Source: Kordia antarctica (GTDB lineage Bacteria; Bacteroidota; Bacteroidia; Flavobacteriales; Flavobacteriaceae). Taken from it: 64,000 bases of DNA. The position numbers and the translations under genes are program-made. The stretch covers positions 3,129,501 to 3,193,500 of the forward strand of contig NZ_CP019288.1 in the NCBI RefSeq assembly GCF_009901525.1, in the 5' to 3' direction. Of this stretch, positions 17,171 through 27,364 are shown piece after piece (position 1 is the stretch's first letter; each line of letters starts with the position of its first letter). A model generated the notes under the pieces. That model was not told the origin of the DNA. It searched no databases and saw only the letters and a program-made list of their open reading frames with translations.

Positions 17171-18376
17171 ATGAACAAAGTAACAGTACTAGTAAGCTTA
17201 ATTCTTTTATTTTCCTTTTGTGCTATACAAGCTCAAGAAGTAAAAACTCCCAAATTTGGAAAAGGAATTTTAAACATTAAAGGAAAAGATAGTACTTGGA
17301 GTATGAATGTTTCTGCTCGAATGCAATTTTTAGCTACCTCTGAATGGGAAAGCGAAGATGGCAACCTTATAAATCCGGAATCAAATTTTTTGATTCGAAG
17401 AGCACGTTTGAAACTCAACGGATTTGCCTTTTCTCCAAAACTTCAGTATAAAATTGAATTAGGCTTGTCTAATAGAGATATTTCAGGAGCTTCTGAATTT
17501 ACCAGCAATGCGCCACGCTATATTTTGGATGCTGTTTTAAAATGGAATTTTCATGGAAACTTCACACTTTGGGCAGGACAAACAAAATTACCAGGAAACA
17601 GAGAACGTGTTATTTCTTCTGGAAATTTATCATTAGTAGATCGTTCCTTATTAAATAGTAGGTTTAATATTGATCGTGATATGGGAATTCAACTAAGACA
17701 CCATTTTAAACTGTCAAAAAACTTTATTGTTAGAGAAATGTTGTCCATTGCGCAAGGAGAAGGAAGAAACGTAACTACTGGAAATCTTGGTGGACATCAA
17801 TATACAGGAAGAATAGAAATGCTTCCTTTTGGAGCTTTTCAAGGATCAGGAGATTATAGAGGAAGTGATTTGAAAAGAGAAGAAAATTTCAAATTAGCAA
17901 TTGGAGCAACCTACGATTTCAACAATAATGCTGTTAAAAATAGAAGTAATCAAGGTTCGTATATGGAAACTACTACTGGTTTTTATGAAACAAACATCAA
18001 TAGCTTTTTTATTGATGCGATGGTAAAGTATAAAGGATTTTCATTTATGGGCGAATACGCAAATAGAGATGCAAAAGATCCTATTGCTAAAAATGCGGAC
18101 GGAACTTTAACTGGAGATGTCGTGCAAATAGGAAACGGATTTAATCTTCAAGCTGGTTATTTATTCAAAAACAACTATGAAGTTACAGGACGCTACACAA
18201 GTATTGATCTTGATGAAAATATTACAGGAAAAGCACTGGAACAACAATATACGTTAGGTGTTTCTAAATTTATTGTTGGTCACAAATTAAAAATTCAAAC
18301 CGATGTTAGCTACTTATCAAAAGAAAGTAGCAACAATCAATTAATGTATAGATTGCAATTTGATATTCACTTTTAA
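17171..18376 (+). CDS. Phosphate-selective porin (OprO/OprP-like)
   Basis: The 401-residue outer-membrane protein has a signal peptide (VSLILLFSFCAIQAQ) and the porin O/P fold, with alternating beta strands, LIRRARLKLNG near residue 77, and a C-terminal aromatic strand ending MYRLQFDIHF. Members form anion-selective trimers that admit phosphate. It is followed after 75 bases by a PiT phosphate transporter on the same strand, which fits an outer plus inner membrane phosphate uptake pair. The gap of 246 bases to dgt should contain its promoter, but I could not identify an exact TAnnTTTG. Confidence 0.9.
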   Translation: MNKVTVLVSLILLFSFCAIQAQEVKTPKFGKGILNIKGKDSTWSMNVSARMQFLATSEWESEDGNLINPESNFLIRRARLKLNGFAFSPKLQYKIELGLSNRDISGASEFTSNAPRYILDAVLKWNFHGNFTLWAGQTKLPGNRERVISSGNLSLVDRSLLNSRFNIDRDMGIQLRHHFKLSKNFIVREMLSIAQGEGRNVTTGNLGGHQYTGRIEMLPFGAFQGSGDYRGSDLKREENFKLAIGATYDFNNNAVKNRSNQGSYMETTTGFYETNINSFFIDAMVKYKGFSFMGEYANRDAKDPIAKNADGTLTGDVVQIGNGFNLQAGYLFKNNYEVTGRYTSIDLDENITGKALEQQYTLGVSKFIVGHKLKIQTDVSYLSKESSNNQLMYRLQFDIHF

Positions 18377-18451
18377 AAGAAGATATAACCTTTAGGTAAC
18401 GTTAACTTTAAAGACACTATTGATATTTGCACAATATTTTAAACCCATCTT

Positions 18452-20722
18452 ATGGAAAATATTTATTTGTATATGATTATTGCACTTGCCATTTTAGCTG
18501 TTGCTGATTTGGTTGTTGGTGTTAGTAATGATGCTGTAAACTTCTTAAACTCTGCAATTGGTTCAAAAGCTATTTCTTTCAGAACAATTATGATTGTTGC
18601 GAGTGTTGGAGTTGCTGTCGGAGCTATTTTTTCAAGTGGAATGATGGAAGTTGCTCGAAAAGGAATTTTTAATCCTGGAGAGTTCATGTTTAATGAAATC
18701 ATGATTATTTTCATGGCGGTAATGATTACAGACATTCTACTCCTCGATTTCTTTAATTCAGTCGGAATGCCAACATCAACCACTGTTTCTATTGTTTTTG
18801 AACTATTAGGAGCCGCAGTTGCAATTGCTTTAATTAAAATTGGCAAAGACGGAGGCGAGTTTTCAGATGTTATAACTTACATAAACACCTCTAAAGCTTC
18901 TTTAATCATTTTTGGAATCCTACTCTCTGTCGTCGTCGCATTTTCCATTGGCGCACTTGTACAATGGGTTACAAGACTCTTATTATCCTATAACTTTGAG
19001 AAAAAAGCAACTTGGGTTGGCGCATTGTTTGGAGGTATTGCATTAACAGCAATTACCTATTTCATTTTCATGAAAGGACTCAAAGGCACCTCGTACGCAA
19101 AACAACCATTTGACATTCTTGGCGGAGGAACCATGGCAAATTTCCTTGAAACACAAGTACTCGCTATTGTTGCAATGAGTTTAGTGTTTTGGTCATTGTT
19201 ATCTTTTTCACTCATTAAATTTGCTCAAACAAATATCTATAAACTCATCATTATCGTCGGAACATTTGCGTTAGCATTGGCTTTTGCAGGAAACGATTTA
19301 GTAAACTTTATCGGAGTTCCTATGGCAGGATATAATGGATATCTATTATGGGAAGCTTCTGGAACTGCAGCTGTAGATTTCCCAATGGGTTCTTTAGCGG
19401 ATAAAGTTCCTACGAATACCTGGCTATTATTTGGCGCTGGAATGGTAATGGTATTGACACTTTGGTTTTCTACGAAAGCTAAAAATGTAGTAAAAACATC
19501 ATTGGATTTATCGAGTCAAGGAGCAACAAAAGAACGTTTTCAGCCAAACTTTTTATCTCGTAGTTTTGTGAGATTTGCTGTTGGAGCGTCTCAAGTATCT
19601 GCATATGTGCTACCAAAAACTTGGCAGCAAAAAATTGAAAAACAATTTGAAGCTCCAGTAATCGTTTTACAGAAAGATAAGATGGAAGAATTACCTGCTT
19701 TTGATATGGTTAGAGCCGCTGTAAACCTAATGGTTGCTGCCGTTTTAATATCAATAGCAACTTCCTATAAATTACCACTTTCAACTACATATGTAACTTT
19801 TATGGTTGCTATGGGAACTTCATTAGCCGATAGAGCTTGGGGAGCAGAAAGTGCCGTTTACAGAGTTGCAGGCGTATTAAATGTTATTGGAGGCTGGTTC
19901 TTTACTGCATTTAGTGCATTTCTTGCTGCCGGATTAGTAGCATTTCTACTAAACTTGAATTTGGTATTAATGTTTCCACTTTTATTAGTGCTTGCTTTTG
20001 GATTATTGGTGAGAAATTATATCTCTCACAATAAAAAGAATAAAGAATCTAAAGCAGAAGATCGTTTGCAGAAAGCAGAAAGTAGCTCTGTACAAGGTGT
20101 TATTCTTGAAAGTGCTGGTAATATTGCAAACGTAGTAAAACGTGGTAATAGAATTTACACAAGTGCAATTAACGGATTAGCTAAACAAGATTTAGCAATG
20201 CTTAAAAAGAACAAAAAGAATATCTCTAAACTTTCAAACGAGATTGATGATTTGCGTGATAATATCTTCTATTTTATTAAAAACTTAGACGAATCTAGTA
20301 TTGGCGCGAGTAATTTTTACATCAATATTTTAGGCTACTTGCAAGATTTTGCTCAGTCATTGGAATACATTTCAAAGGCGAGTTTAAAACATGTAAACAA
20401 CAATCATAAAAAGCTAAAATTCAGTCAAATCAAAGAATTAAAGCAAGTTGATGAAGCGTTAGAACATTTATTCATTAAAACAAAAGATGCATTTGACTCT
20501 CGTTCTTTTGAAGAAATTGGAGTTGTCTTAGCTGAAAAAGATGCTATTTTTCAATTAGTGCGTCAAAAGATTCAAACACAGGTAGAACGTACACGCACGG
20601 AAGAATCGAGTCCTAAGAATACAACCTTATACTTTAGTTTATTATTAGAGACCAAAGATTTACTGAAAGCAACGGTAGCGCTGTTAGAAGAATACCACGA
20701 TGCGCATGACGGTTTCTGTTGA
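18452..20722 (+). CDS. PiT-family inorganic phosphate transporter with C-terminal PhoU/DUF47-like domain
   Basis: This inner-membrane low-affinity phosphate:cation symporter is 756 residues long. About 12 hydrophobic helices contain the two PiT signature repeats, VGVSNDAVNFLNSAIG near residue 23 and FAGNDLVNFIGVPMAG near residue 280. From about residue 530 the protein is hydrophilic and helical, resembling a fused DUF47/PhoU-like regulatory domain, as in many Bacteroidota PiT proteins. It sits 75 bases after the porin gene. The reading frame stops at TGA 20720 as ...HDGFC. One frame away the sequence continues with a polar tail to TAA 20789, so a 1-base insertion near 20713 probably truncated the original C-terminus (see findings). 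Confidence 0.93.
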   Translation: MENIYLYMIIALAILAVADLVVGVSNDAVNFLNSAIGSKAISFRTIMIVASVGVAVGAIFSSGMMEVARKGIFNPGEFMFNEIMIIFMAVMITDILLLDFFNSVGMPTSTTVSIVFELLGAAVAIALIKIGKDGGEFSDVITYINTSKASLIIFGILLSVVVAFSIGALVQWVTRLLLSYNFEKKATWVGALFGGIALTAITYFIFMKGLKGTSYAKQPFDILGGGTMANFLETQVLAIVAMSLVFWSLLSFSLIKFAQTNIYKLIIIVGTFALALAFAGNDLVNFIGVPMAGYNGYLLWEASGTAAVDFPMGSLADKVPTNTWLLFGAGMVMVLTLWFSTKAKNVVKTSLDLSSQGATKERFQPNFLSRSFVRFAVGASQVSAYVLPKTWQQKIEKQFEAPVIVLQKDKMEELPAFDMVRAAVNLMVAAVLISIATSYKLPLSTTYVTFMVAMGTSLADRAWGAESAVYRVAGVLNVIGGWFFTAFSAFLAAGLVAFLLNLNLVLMFPLLLVLAFGLLVRNYISHNKKNKESKAEDRLQKAESSSVQGVILESAGNIANVVKRGNRIYTSAINGLAKQDLAMLKKNKKNISKLSNEIDDLRDNIFYFIKNLDESSIGASNFYINILGYLQDFAQSLEYISKASLKHVNNNHKKLKFSQIKELKQVDEALEHLFIKTKDAFDSRSFEEIGVVLAEKDAIFQLVRQKIQTQVERTRTEESSPKNTTLYFSLLLETKDLLKATVALLEEYHDAHDGFC

Positions 20723-20789
20723 ACCTGCTACAATTGCGACGAAGGATAAAGAAACAGATCAAGGCGATGCCGCGAAAGAAACAAAATAA
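20723..20789 (+). other. Out-of-frame continuation of the PiT reading frame
   Basis: Directly after the PiT stop, the frame starting near 20712 reads GSVEPATIATKDKETDQ... and ends at TAA 20787-20789. The charged, Glu/Lys-rich composition matches a normal C-terminal tail of this protein type. It reads through smoothly if one T of the GGTTTCT run is removed. It is therefore more likely a displaced end of the PiT gene than a separate gene. Confidence 0.55.
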
Positions 20790-20928
20790 TTTATACAAAC
20801 ATTTTAAATATAAAAACGCAATCATTTTGGTTGTGTTTTTTGTTTTTGAAATGTTTTGCACCAAAATCAAATCTTTTAAAATCATTAAAAACCGCTATCT
20901 TGGGCTTCACTAATTTTAGCAAATTCCC

Positions 20929-21639
20929 ATGAAGAAATCATTTTTCTATTGCCTACTATGCTGTTTTATCTATATAACAACGGCAACGAGCCAAGAACTT
21001 ACAGGACAACAATTACTAGAAAAAGCTATTGAATATCACGATCCTAATAGCAATTGGGAAACTTTCAACGGAACGTTAAACGTAACGATGGAAACGCCTA
21101 AAAATGCACCTCGCGTAAGTACGATTAAGATTAATTTGCCAAAGGAATATTTTTATGTAAAAGCTTCGCGCGATGCTAAAACGACTGAATACACGGTTGA
21201 AAAAGATACGTGTGTAATTACTTTTAATGGTGAAACAAACATTTCTGATAAAGTTGCCAAAGAGAATAATCTCAGTTGCGATCGTGCCAATATGTATAAA
21301 AATTATTACACGTATTTATATGGTTTGCCAATGAAATTGAAAGATGCAGGAACTGTTATTCATCCAAAAGTAACGAAGAAAACCTTCAAGGGAAAAAAAT
21401 ACTTAGTCTTAAAAGTAACGTATAAAGAAAGCGTTGGAAAAGATACTTGGTATTTTTATTTTGATCCAAAAACGTATGCAATGGAAGTATATCAGTTTTT
21501 TAAAGATGAATCTAAAAATGATGGCGAATACATTCTATTAACGGATGAAACTGTTATTAACGATATCAAAATACCTAAAAAACGCGCTTGGTATTATAAT
21601 AAGGATAATGGATATTTGGGAACGGATATATTGAAATAG
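20929..21639 (+). CDS. Secreted DUF6503-like protein
   Basis: This 236-residue exported protein has a signal peptide (FYCLLCCFIYITTATSQ). Its body of antiparallel-strand-like sequence recalls outer-membrane lipoprotein carrier (LolA/LolB-like) folds. TGQQLLEKAIEYHDP near residue 26, LYGLPMKLKDAG in the centre and WYFYFDPKTYAMEVYQFF near the C-terminus are typical of the flavobacterial DUF6503 family. The function is unknown; a role in the periplasm or outer membrane is inferred from the signal peptide. It follows the PiT gene by about 200 bases and ends before a terminator shared with convergent nrdA. Confidence 0.75.
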   Translation: MKKSFFYCLLCCFIYITTATSQELTGQQLLEKAIEYHDPNSNWETFNGTLNVTMETPKNAPRVSTIKINLPKEYFYVKASRDAKTTEYTVEKDTCVITFNGETNISDKVAKENNLSCDRANMYKNYYTYLYGLPMKLKDAGTVIHPKVTKKTFKGKKYLVLKVTYKESVGKDTWYFYFDPKTYAMEVYQFFKDESKNDGEYILLTDETVINDIKIPKKRAWYYNKDNGYLGTDILK

Positions 21640-21726
21640 ATCGCTTTGCTGTTAGCTGTTAGACCGGTTTGCTATTAGATCGCTACGCTTTTAGATTGTT
21701 GCACTTCTTAGATTGTTAGACGAAAC

Positions 21727-21755
21727 GCTAGCGCGAGTTTCAAAACTCGTGCCGA
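21727..21755 (+). repeat. Single arm of an interspersed palindromic repeat
   Basis: The 29 bases beginning GCTAGCGCGAG and ending CTCGTGCCGA match one arm of the palindrome at 52692-52772 and the degenerate copy near 52429. Internally, cgagttt-ca-aaactcg can form a hairpin. The surrounding 21640-21780 is low-complexity, with repeated TTAGA/GATCGCT words and no gene. Confidence 0.6.
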
Positions 21756-21850
21756 TACACGAGCTCAAAATTAGATTACTTTGCCATTCCTCAAATAACC
21801 AATCAAAATACATCTAACAATCCAAGAAGTCCAGAAATCTAGAAATCTAG

Positions 21851-21888
21851 AAAAGGGAACGCTTATTACAAACGTTCCCTTTTTCTAT
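21851..21888. terminator. Bidirectional terminator between convergent genes
   Basis: The 11-bp stem aaaagggaacg / cgttccctttt has an 11-base loop, with T runs on both strands. It lies between the DUF6503-like gene and the 3' end of nrdA and can serve both. Confidence 0.8.
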
Positions 21889-21910
21889 TGTCAATTTTCT
21901 ATTTTATAAC

Positions 21911-24355
21911 TTAAGAACCACACATTAAGCAATCATCATCTTCGCCTTCTTTCGATCTTGCTATGATTTCCTTCAATTCTTCTGGCGTTAAAGGCTCAAC
22001 TGCTACAGGAGTTGGCTTTTCCCCTACTGTTTCTGCTGCAACTGTTACTGCCGCGGCTGCTTCAATAGCTACAGGTTCTTGCTTTACCTCTTTTGCTACG
22101 GTAAATTTAATTGCATCTACTGCCGATTTTGTTCGTAAGTAATACATTCCCGTTTTCAATCCAGATTTCCAAGCGTAGAAGTGCATTGATGTTAATTTAG
22201 ACATCGTTGCGCCTTCCATAAACAAGTTCAATGATTGCGATTGATCAATGAAATATCCTCTGTGACGAGACATGTCAATGATATCTTTCATACTCAATTC
22301 CCAAACAGTTTTATACAATTCTTTGATGTCTTGTGGAATTTCCTCCATGTGTTGAATAGAACCATTCGCACGCATCAAATCTTGTTTTAAATCTTCTGTC
22401 CATAAACCTAAGTTTACTAAATCTTCTAGTAAATGCTTATTTACCACAATAAATTCTCCCGAAAGGACTCTACGTGTATAAATATTTGAAGTGTATGGCT
22501 CAAAACATTCGTTGTTTCCAAGAATCTGCGAAGTGGAAGCTGTTGGCATTGGCGCTACTAATAACGAGTTACGCACACCATTTTTCATCACTTCTGTACG
22601 CAATTTTGCCCAGTCCCAACGTCCGCTGAGTTCTTCATCTTTAATTCCCCATAAGTTATATTGAAATTCTCCTTGTGATATTGGCGAACCTTCATAACTC
22701 TGGTATGTTCCTTCTTCTATTGCCATTTCCATGGAAGCTGTAACTGCTGCAAAATATAAAGTTTCAAATATTTCTTGATTCAGTTTCTTAGCTTCGTCTG
22801 ACGTAAACGGCATTCTCAATTTGATGAAAGTATCTGCCAATCCTTGCACACCTAATCCAATTGGACGGTGACGGAAGTTTGAATTTTCCGCTTCCTTTAC
22901 AGGATAGTAATTTCTATCAATTACTTTGTTTAAGTTTCTTGTTACACGTTTGGTTACACGGAATAATTCTTTGTGATCAAATTCTTTTCCTTTTATAAAC
23001 ATTGGCAATGCAATCGAAGCCAAATTACAAACCGCTACTTCATCAGGAGACGTATACTCCATGATTTCTGTACATAAGTTTGAAGAACGAATGGTTCCTA
23101 AATTCTTTTGGTTCGATTTGCGGTTTGCTGCATCTTTATACAACATATACGGCGTTCCTGTTTCAATTTGAGATTCTAGGATTTTCTCCCATAACTCACG
23201 CGCCTTAATTGTTTTTCTTCCTTTTCCTGCTGATTCGTATTTTAAGTATAATTCTTCAAACTCTTCACTATGTACGTTGAATAAGTTTGGACATTCATTT
23301 GGACACATTAACGTCCATGAACTATCTTCTTGAACACGTTCCATAAATAAATCTGGAATCCACATTGCGTAGAACAAATCGCGGGCACGCATTTCTTCTT
23401 TCCCATGATTCTTCTTCAAATCAAGAAAATCAAAAATATCTGCATGCCAAGGTTCTATATATATTGCGAATGAACCTTTCCGTTTTCCGCCACCTTGATC
23501 TACATAACGCGCTGTGTCATTGAATACTTGTAACATTGGCACAATTCCGTTACTAGTTCCGTTGGTTCCTGCAATGTATGAACCAGTTGCACGAACATTG
23601 TGAATAGATAACCCGATTCCACCAGCTGATTGAGAGATTCTCGCCGTTTGTTTTAACGTATCATAAATACCGTCAATACTATCATCTTTCATTGCCAATA
23701 AGAAGCAGGATGACATTTGAGGTTTTGGAGTTCCAGAGTTGAATAACGTTGGCGTTGCATGCGTAAAATACTTTTTAGACATCAACTCGTAGGTTTCAAT
23801 CGCTGAATCCAAATCATTTAAGTGAATTCCGATAGAAACACGCATCAACATGTGTTGTGGACGTTCTGAAATTTTTCCATTTAACTTTAATAAGTACGAA
23901 CGCTCCAACGTTTTAAATCCGAAGTAATCGTATCCAAAATCGCGGTTATAGATAATTGTAGAATCTAAACGATCTGCATTTTCCATAATTACCTTATAAA
24001 CTTCATCAGATAATAATGGCGCTTCTTTTCCGGTTCTTGGATTTACATATTGATATAAATCCTCCATCGCCTCAGAGAAAGATTTTTTCGTGTTTTTGTG
24101 TAAGTTAGATACAGAAATACGCGCAGCCAATCGAGCATAATCAGGATGCGTAGTCGTCATAGTGGCGGCAATTTCTGCTGCCAAGTTATCTAATTCTGAA
24201 GTCGTTACTCCATCGTATAATCCTTCAATAACACGCATGGCAACTTTTACAGGATCTACCAAGTCGTTTAAGCCATAGCATAACTTTCTCACGCGTGAAG
24301 TGATCTTGTCAAACATCATTGGTTCTTTTCTTCCGTCTCTTTTTGCTACAAACAT
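21911..24355 (-). CDS. nrdA: Ribonucleoside-diphosphate reductase, class Ia alpha subunit
   Basis: This is the large catalytic subunit that reduces NDPs to dNDPs. The 814-residue protein has an N-terminal ATP-cone ([16 protein letters not shown]), then the ten-stranded barrel with the active-site cysteines in [15 protein letters not shown] and [14 protein letters not shown]. The radical-relay region ([13 protein letters not shown]) follows, and a C-terminal redox tail ends DDCLMCGS. A spacer rich in Ala, Val and Glu precedes the tail. The ATP cone implies dATP feedback inhibition. nrdB lies 152 bases upstream on the same strand. Confidence 0.97.
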   Translation of the reverse strand: MFVAKRDGRKEPMMFDKITSRVRKLCYGLNDLVDPVKVAMRVIEGLYDGVTTSELDNLAAEIAATMTTTHPDYARLAARISVSNLHKNTKKSFSEAMEDLYQYVNPRTGKEAPLLSDEVYKVIMENADRLDSTIIYNRDFGYDYFGFKTLERSYLLKLNGKISERPQHMLMRVSIGIHLNDLDSAIETYELMSKKYFTHATPTLFNSGTPKPQMSSCFLLAMKDDSIDGIYDTLKQTARISQSAGGIGLSIHNVRATGSYIAGTNGTSNGIVPMLQVFNDTARYVDQGGGKRKGSFAIYIEPWHADIFDFLDLKKNHGKEEMRARDLFYAMWIPDLFMERVQEDSSWTLMCPNECPNLFNVHSEEFEELYLKYESAGKGRKTIKARELWEKILESQIETGTPYMLYKDAANRKSNQKNLGTIRSSNLCTEIMEYTSPDEVAVCNLASIALPMFIKGKEFDHKELFRVTKRVTRNLNKVIDRNYYPVKEAENSNFRHRPIGLGVQGLADTFIKLRMPFTSDEAKKLNQEIFETLYFAAVTASMEMAIEEGTYQSYEGSPISQGEFQYNLWGIKDEELSGRWDWAKLRTEVMKNGVRNSLLVAPMPTASTSQILGNNECFEPYTSNIYTRRVLSGEFIVVNKHLLEDLVNLGLWTEDLKQDLMRANGSIQHMEEIPQDIKELYKTVWELSMKDIIDMSRHRGYFIDQSQSLNLFMEGATMSKLTSMHFYAWKSGLKTGMYYLRTKSAVDAIKFTVAKEVKQEPVAIEAAAAVTVAAETVGEKPTPVAVEPLTPEELKEIIARSKEGEDDDCLMCGS

Positions 24356-24507
24356 ATGCTCGTTAATTTTTTAGTTTTTTCCTGAAACTCGTTCAGAAAA
24401 GGGGTTAGTTATTTTACCAATTTTTTGGCGAAAAAATCAGTGTTTAGGGAATTTCTTTATGTTTTTTAAATTTTGATTGCGTGCAACCAAAATCAACTGT
24501 TTTTTTG

Positions 24508-25488
24508 CTAGAAATCAGCGTCAAAGCTGAATTTATCTGATTCTTCTTCTTTGTTTAAAACACCTGCTTTTTGATATTCAGATACTCTTTTTTCGAAGAA
24601 GTTTGTTTTACCTTGAAGGGAAATCATATCCATAAAATCAAATGGATTTGATACATTATACTCCTTTTCACAATTCAATTCTTGTAAAAGTCTGTCGGTA
24701 ACAAACTCCAAGTATTGTGTCATTAATTTAGCGTTCATTCCAATAAGACTTACTGGCAATGATTCCGTGACAAACTCACGTTCTATATTTAACGCATCAA
24801 CAATAATGGCACGAATACGTTCTTTAGGAACTTTATTTACAAGGTGATTATTGTGCAAATGCACCGCAAAATCACAATGCACACCTTCATCACGAGAAAT
24901 TAACTCGTTCGAAAATGTTAATCCTGGCATAATTCCTCTTTTCTTCAACCAATAAATAGAACAGAAAGCTCCTGAAAAGAAAATACCTTCTACAGCTGCA
25001 AACGCAATTAAACGTTCAGCAAAACTTGGCGAATCAATCCATTGTAAAGCCCAATCTGCTTTCTTTTTAATAGCTGGGAAATTATCAATTGCTTGAAACA
25101 GCATCCCTTTTTCCTTTTCATCTTTCACGTATGTATCAATAAGTAATGAATAGGTTTCAGAATGTATGTTTTCCATCATGATTTGAAATCCGTAGAAAAA
25201 TTTAGCTTCCGAATATTGCACTTCATTTACGAAGTTTTCCGCTAAGTTTTCATTTACAATTCCATCTGATGCTGCAAAAAATGCTAAGATGTGTTTTATA
25301 AAATAACGCTCGTCATCATTTAATTTCGTTGTCCAATCCGTAAGATCTTGGTGTAAATCAATTTCTTCCGCTGTCCAAAAACTAGCTTCCGATTTCTTGT
25401 ACCATTCCCAAATATCCGCGTGTTTGATTGGAAAAATCACAAATCTGTCTTTATTTTCTTGTAAAATGGGTTCTATTGCTGATGACAT
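24508..25488 (-). CDS. nrdB: Ribonucleoside-diphosphate reductase, class Ia beta subunit
   Basis: This is the diiron-tyrosyl radical subunit R2, 326 residues from ATG 25488 ([10 protein letters not shown]). A longer frame to 25596 adds 36 residues unlike R2. Seen are the first-helix iron ligand region ([13 protein letters not shown]), the [13 protein letters not shown] block, [18 protein letters not shown] with the expected radical Tyr and iron-ligand Glu/His, and [14 protein letters not shown] with the remaining ligands. The protein resembles the eukaryote-like R2 branch common in Bacteroidota. The C-terminal acidic tail ([10 protein letters not shown]) should dock on NrdA. The genes form an operon nrdB-nrdA; no NrdR box was identified in the 274-base upstream gap. 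Confidence 0.97.
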   Translation of the reverse strand: MSSAIEPILQENKDRFVIFPIKHADIWEWYKKSEASFWTAEEIDLHQDLTDWTTKLNDDERYFIKHILAFFAASDGIVNENLAENFVNEVQYSEAKFFYGFQIMMENIHSETYSLLIDTYVKDEKEKGMLFQAIDNFPAIKKKADWALQWIDSPSFAERLIAFAAVEGIFFSGAFCSIYWLKKRGIMPGLTFSNELISRDEGVHCDFAVHLHNNHLVNKVPKERIRAIIVDALNIEREFVTESLPVSLIGMNAKLMTQYLEFVTDRLLQELNCEKEYNVSNPFDFMDMISLQGKTNFFEKRVSEYQKAGVLNKEEESDKFSFDADF

Positions 25489-25762
25489 AAAATTATTGGG
25501 GTTTTTAATGTAAAATTTAATATAAAGACTCTCGTTTGATTTGGGAAATACAAAGATGGAGAAATGTACGGTAAAATAAAAGACTAACTTATTCACAAAG
25601 CAAGCAAGTTTTTAACAACGATACAGTTTTTTCCCACTTTTGTGTTAATTTTTAAAATGGCATTTTTTATTGATAATCAGATAGTTAAGGGTTTTAATTT
25701 TTGCTCAGGTGCTATGAACCATAACATTTGAAAAAAAAATGAGAAAAAGAAATTTTAAAGAT

Positions 25763-26332
25763 TTAGCGACCTAATTTTTGTGCTGTCTTCTCTAATTCTA
25801 AATACCAATCTTCGCCAAATTTTCGAATTAAAGCTTCCTTGACAAATTTATAAACCGGAACTTGCAATTCTTTTCCTAAAGTACATGCATCATCGCAAAC
25901 TTGCCACTTATGATAATTCACAGCTGCAAATTCACTATAATCTTGCACACGAACAGGATATAAATGACATGAAATCGGTTTTTTCCAACTGACCAAACCT
26001 TTGTTATATGCTTGTTCAATTCCGCACATCGCAACTTTTTTATCGTCAAAAGTAACATATGCACATTCAGCACCATTTACTAATGGAGTTTCTAGTTCAC
26101 CTTTTTCAGTTACAATATAGGTTCCTTGTTGTTCAATAGCTTCAATTCCCTCTTTTCTGAGGAATGGTTTCACGGTTTCATAAATATCTTCTAGAATTTT
26201 AATTTCGTCTTTTTCCAGCGGCGCTCCAGCATCTCCTGCAACACAACAAACACCTTTACAGGCATGTAAATTGCATACAAAATCCTTTTCAATAATATCT
26301 TCCGAAACAATGGTTTTTCCTAAATGAAACAT
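25763..26332 (-). CDS. DUF3109 family cysteine-rich protein
   Basis: The 189-residue soluble protein has nine or more Cys in a conserved pattern: CNLHACKGVCC near residue 18, CAYVTF and CGIEQAYNKG centrally, CHLYPVR, and CDDACTLG near the C-terminus. This is the DUF3109 signature, related to the YkgJ-type putative Fe-S or zinc cluster proteins. The role is unknown. ATG 26332 (MFHLGKTIVSED) is the family start; an upstream in-frame ATG adds 20 basic residues in the promoter region. It is divergent from marC. Confidence 0.88.
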   Translation of the reverse strand: MFHLGKTIVSEDIIEKDFVCNLHACKGVCCVAGDAGAPLEKDEIKILEDIYETVKPFLRKEGIEAIEQQGTYIVTEKGELETPLVNGAECAYVTFDDKKVAMCGIEQAYNKGLVSWKKPISCHLYPVRVQDYSEFAAVNYHKWQVCDDACTLGKELQVPVYKFVKEALIRKFGEDWYLELEKTAQKLGR

Positions 26333-26436
26333 GCTGCAAAGATACTTTTTTCTTTGTCTGAAATTCTGTGAAAAGTTCAATTTTTTGAACATATTTAATT
26401 AACATTAATTTAAAGTAAATATTACAAGCTTTAGTA

Positions 26437-26465
26437 TTGTTTGTTTGTGGAATGCTGTACTTTTG
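26437..26465 (+). promoter_or_regulatory. Candidate promoter of marC
   Basis: TTG at 26437-26439 is followed after 18 bases by TACTTTTG (26458-26465), the Bacteroidota sigma-A pattern, 25 bases before the ATG at 26490. Confidence 0.6.
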
Positions 26466-26489
26466 CCGCCAATTTAAAAAAACCCTAAA

Positions 26490-27074
26490 ATGGATTTGGA
26501 TTTGAAACACATTTTAACAGCAAGTATGCTATTATTTGCTGTAATAGATATCGTAGGAAACATTCCTATTATTATAGATTTACGTCGCAAAACAGGACAC
26601 ATTCAATCTGGAAAAGCCACTATTATTGCTGGTATTATTTTGATAGTGTTTTTGTTTGTTGGGCAAAGCTTGCTCAATTTAATTGGAATCACTGTAAATC
26701 AGTTTGCCATTGCAGGTTCTTTTGTACTCTTTTTTCTAGCATTAGAAATGATTTTGGGAATTACCTTATTTAAGGAAGATGATGAAAGCCCTATGAGCGA
26801 TGCTTCTGTGTTTCCTATTGCGTTTCCGTTAGTCGCAGGACCAGGAAGTTTGACTTCTATTTTATCGCTTCGAGCAGAATTTAACGTTCAAAATATTGTG
26901 ATTGCTATTATTATCAACATGATTATTATGTTTGTTGTGTTGAAAGCTTCTAATAGAATTGAACGTTGGTTAGGACAAAATGGAATTCGTATTTTGAGAA
27001 AAGTATTCGGTGTTATTTTATTAGCAATTGCTGTAAAAATATTTACTACTGGAGTTCAAAATATATTTGCGTAA
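26490..27074 (+). CDS. MarC family integral membrane protein
   Basis: The 194-residue inner-membrane protein has six hydrophobic helices and the MarC/UPF0056 features: FAVIDIVGNIPIII in the first helix, FPIAFPLVAGPGSLTSIL at the start of the second half, and a C-terminal GVILLAIAVKIFTTGV helix. The family was once linked to multiple antibiotic resistance but its transport role remains undefined. It has its own promoter-like element, and a long perfect palindrome starts 22 bases after its stop. Confidence 0.9.
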   Translation: MDLDLKHILTASMLLFAVIDIVGNIPIIIDLRRKTGHIQSGKATIIAGIILIVFLFVGQSLLNLIGITVNQFAIAGSFVLFFLALEMILGITLFKEDDESPMSDASVFPIAFPLVAGPGSLTSILSLRAEFNVQNIVIAIIINMIIMFVVLKASNRIERWLGQNGIRILRKVFGVILLAIAVKIFTTGVQNIFA

Positions 27075-27095
27075 TTTTGCAAGTAAGAAAATGTT

Positions 27096-27133
27096 AGTGC
27101 GCATACGCATTTAGTAAATTTCGTATGCGCACT
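27096..27133. repeat. Perfect 12-bp inverted repeat downstream of marC
   Basis: agtgcgcatacg (27096-27107) pairs exactly with cgtatgcgcact (27122-27133). The 14-base loop itself contains the palindrome attta-g-taaat. There is no strong T run after it, so it could be an inefficient terminator, an mRNA-stabilising hairpin or a protein site. Confidence 0.7.
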
Positions 27134-27160
27134 GAACTATTTTATCAAAATAAAAATCTT

Positions 27161-27364
27161 ATGAAAATATTCACGTATGTATTAATTGTAATTGCAGCAC
27201 TACTTTGTATTTACAATGCCACAAAACTAGATTTTGAAAATTTGTTACAAGGCGAAAGTGTTGTAGCACTCATTGGTATTGTAGCATCATTATGTGCTGT
27301 GTTAATTTTACTGATTTTTATGACTTCTAGAAAGATTCAGGATAAAGTAAATAACCAAAAGTAA
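27161..27364 (+). CDS. Small membrane protein of unknown function
   Basis: The product has 67 residues from ATG 27161 (MKIFTYVLIV). A longer frame from 27125 begins inside the palindrome and is less likely. Two hydrophobic helices (FTYVLIVIAALLCIYNA and VVALIGIVASLCAVLILLIF) are joined by a short acidic linker, with a basic C-terminus. The stop TAA (27362-27364) overlaps the ATG of the following oxidoreductase by one base, which implies translational coupling. I do not recognise a family; many Flavobacteriaceae carry similar small membrane proteins. Confidence 0.75.
   Translation: MKIFTYVLIVIAALLCIYNATKLDFENLLQGESVVALIGIVASLCAVLILLIFMTSRKIQDKVNNQK

Noticed and set aside
20719-20913. A 64-residue frame overlapping the PiT end and running to 20913
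   Set aside because: It is very basic, lacks a promoter, and the sequence is better explained by the displaced PiT tail in another frame plus A/T-rich non-coding DNA.
24356-25762. NrdR-type operator upstream of nrdB or nrdA
   Set aside because: No pair of palindromic boxes of the NrdR type was found in either intergenic region.
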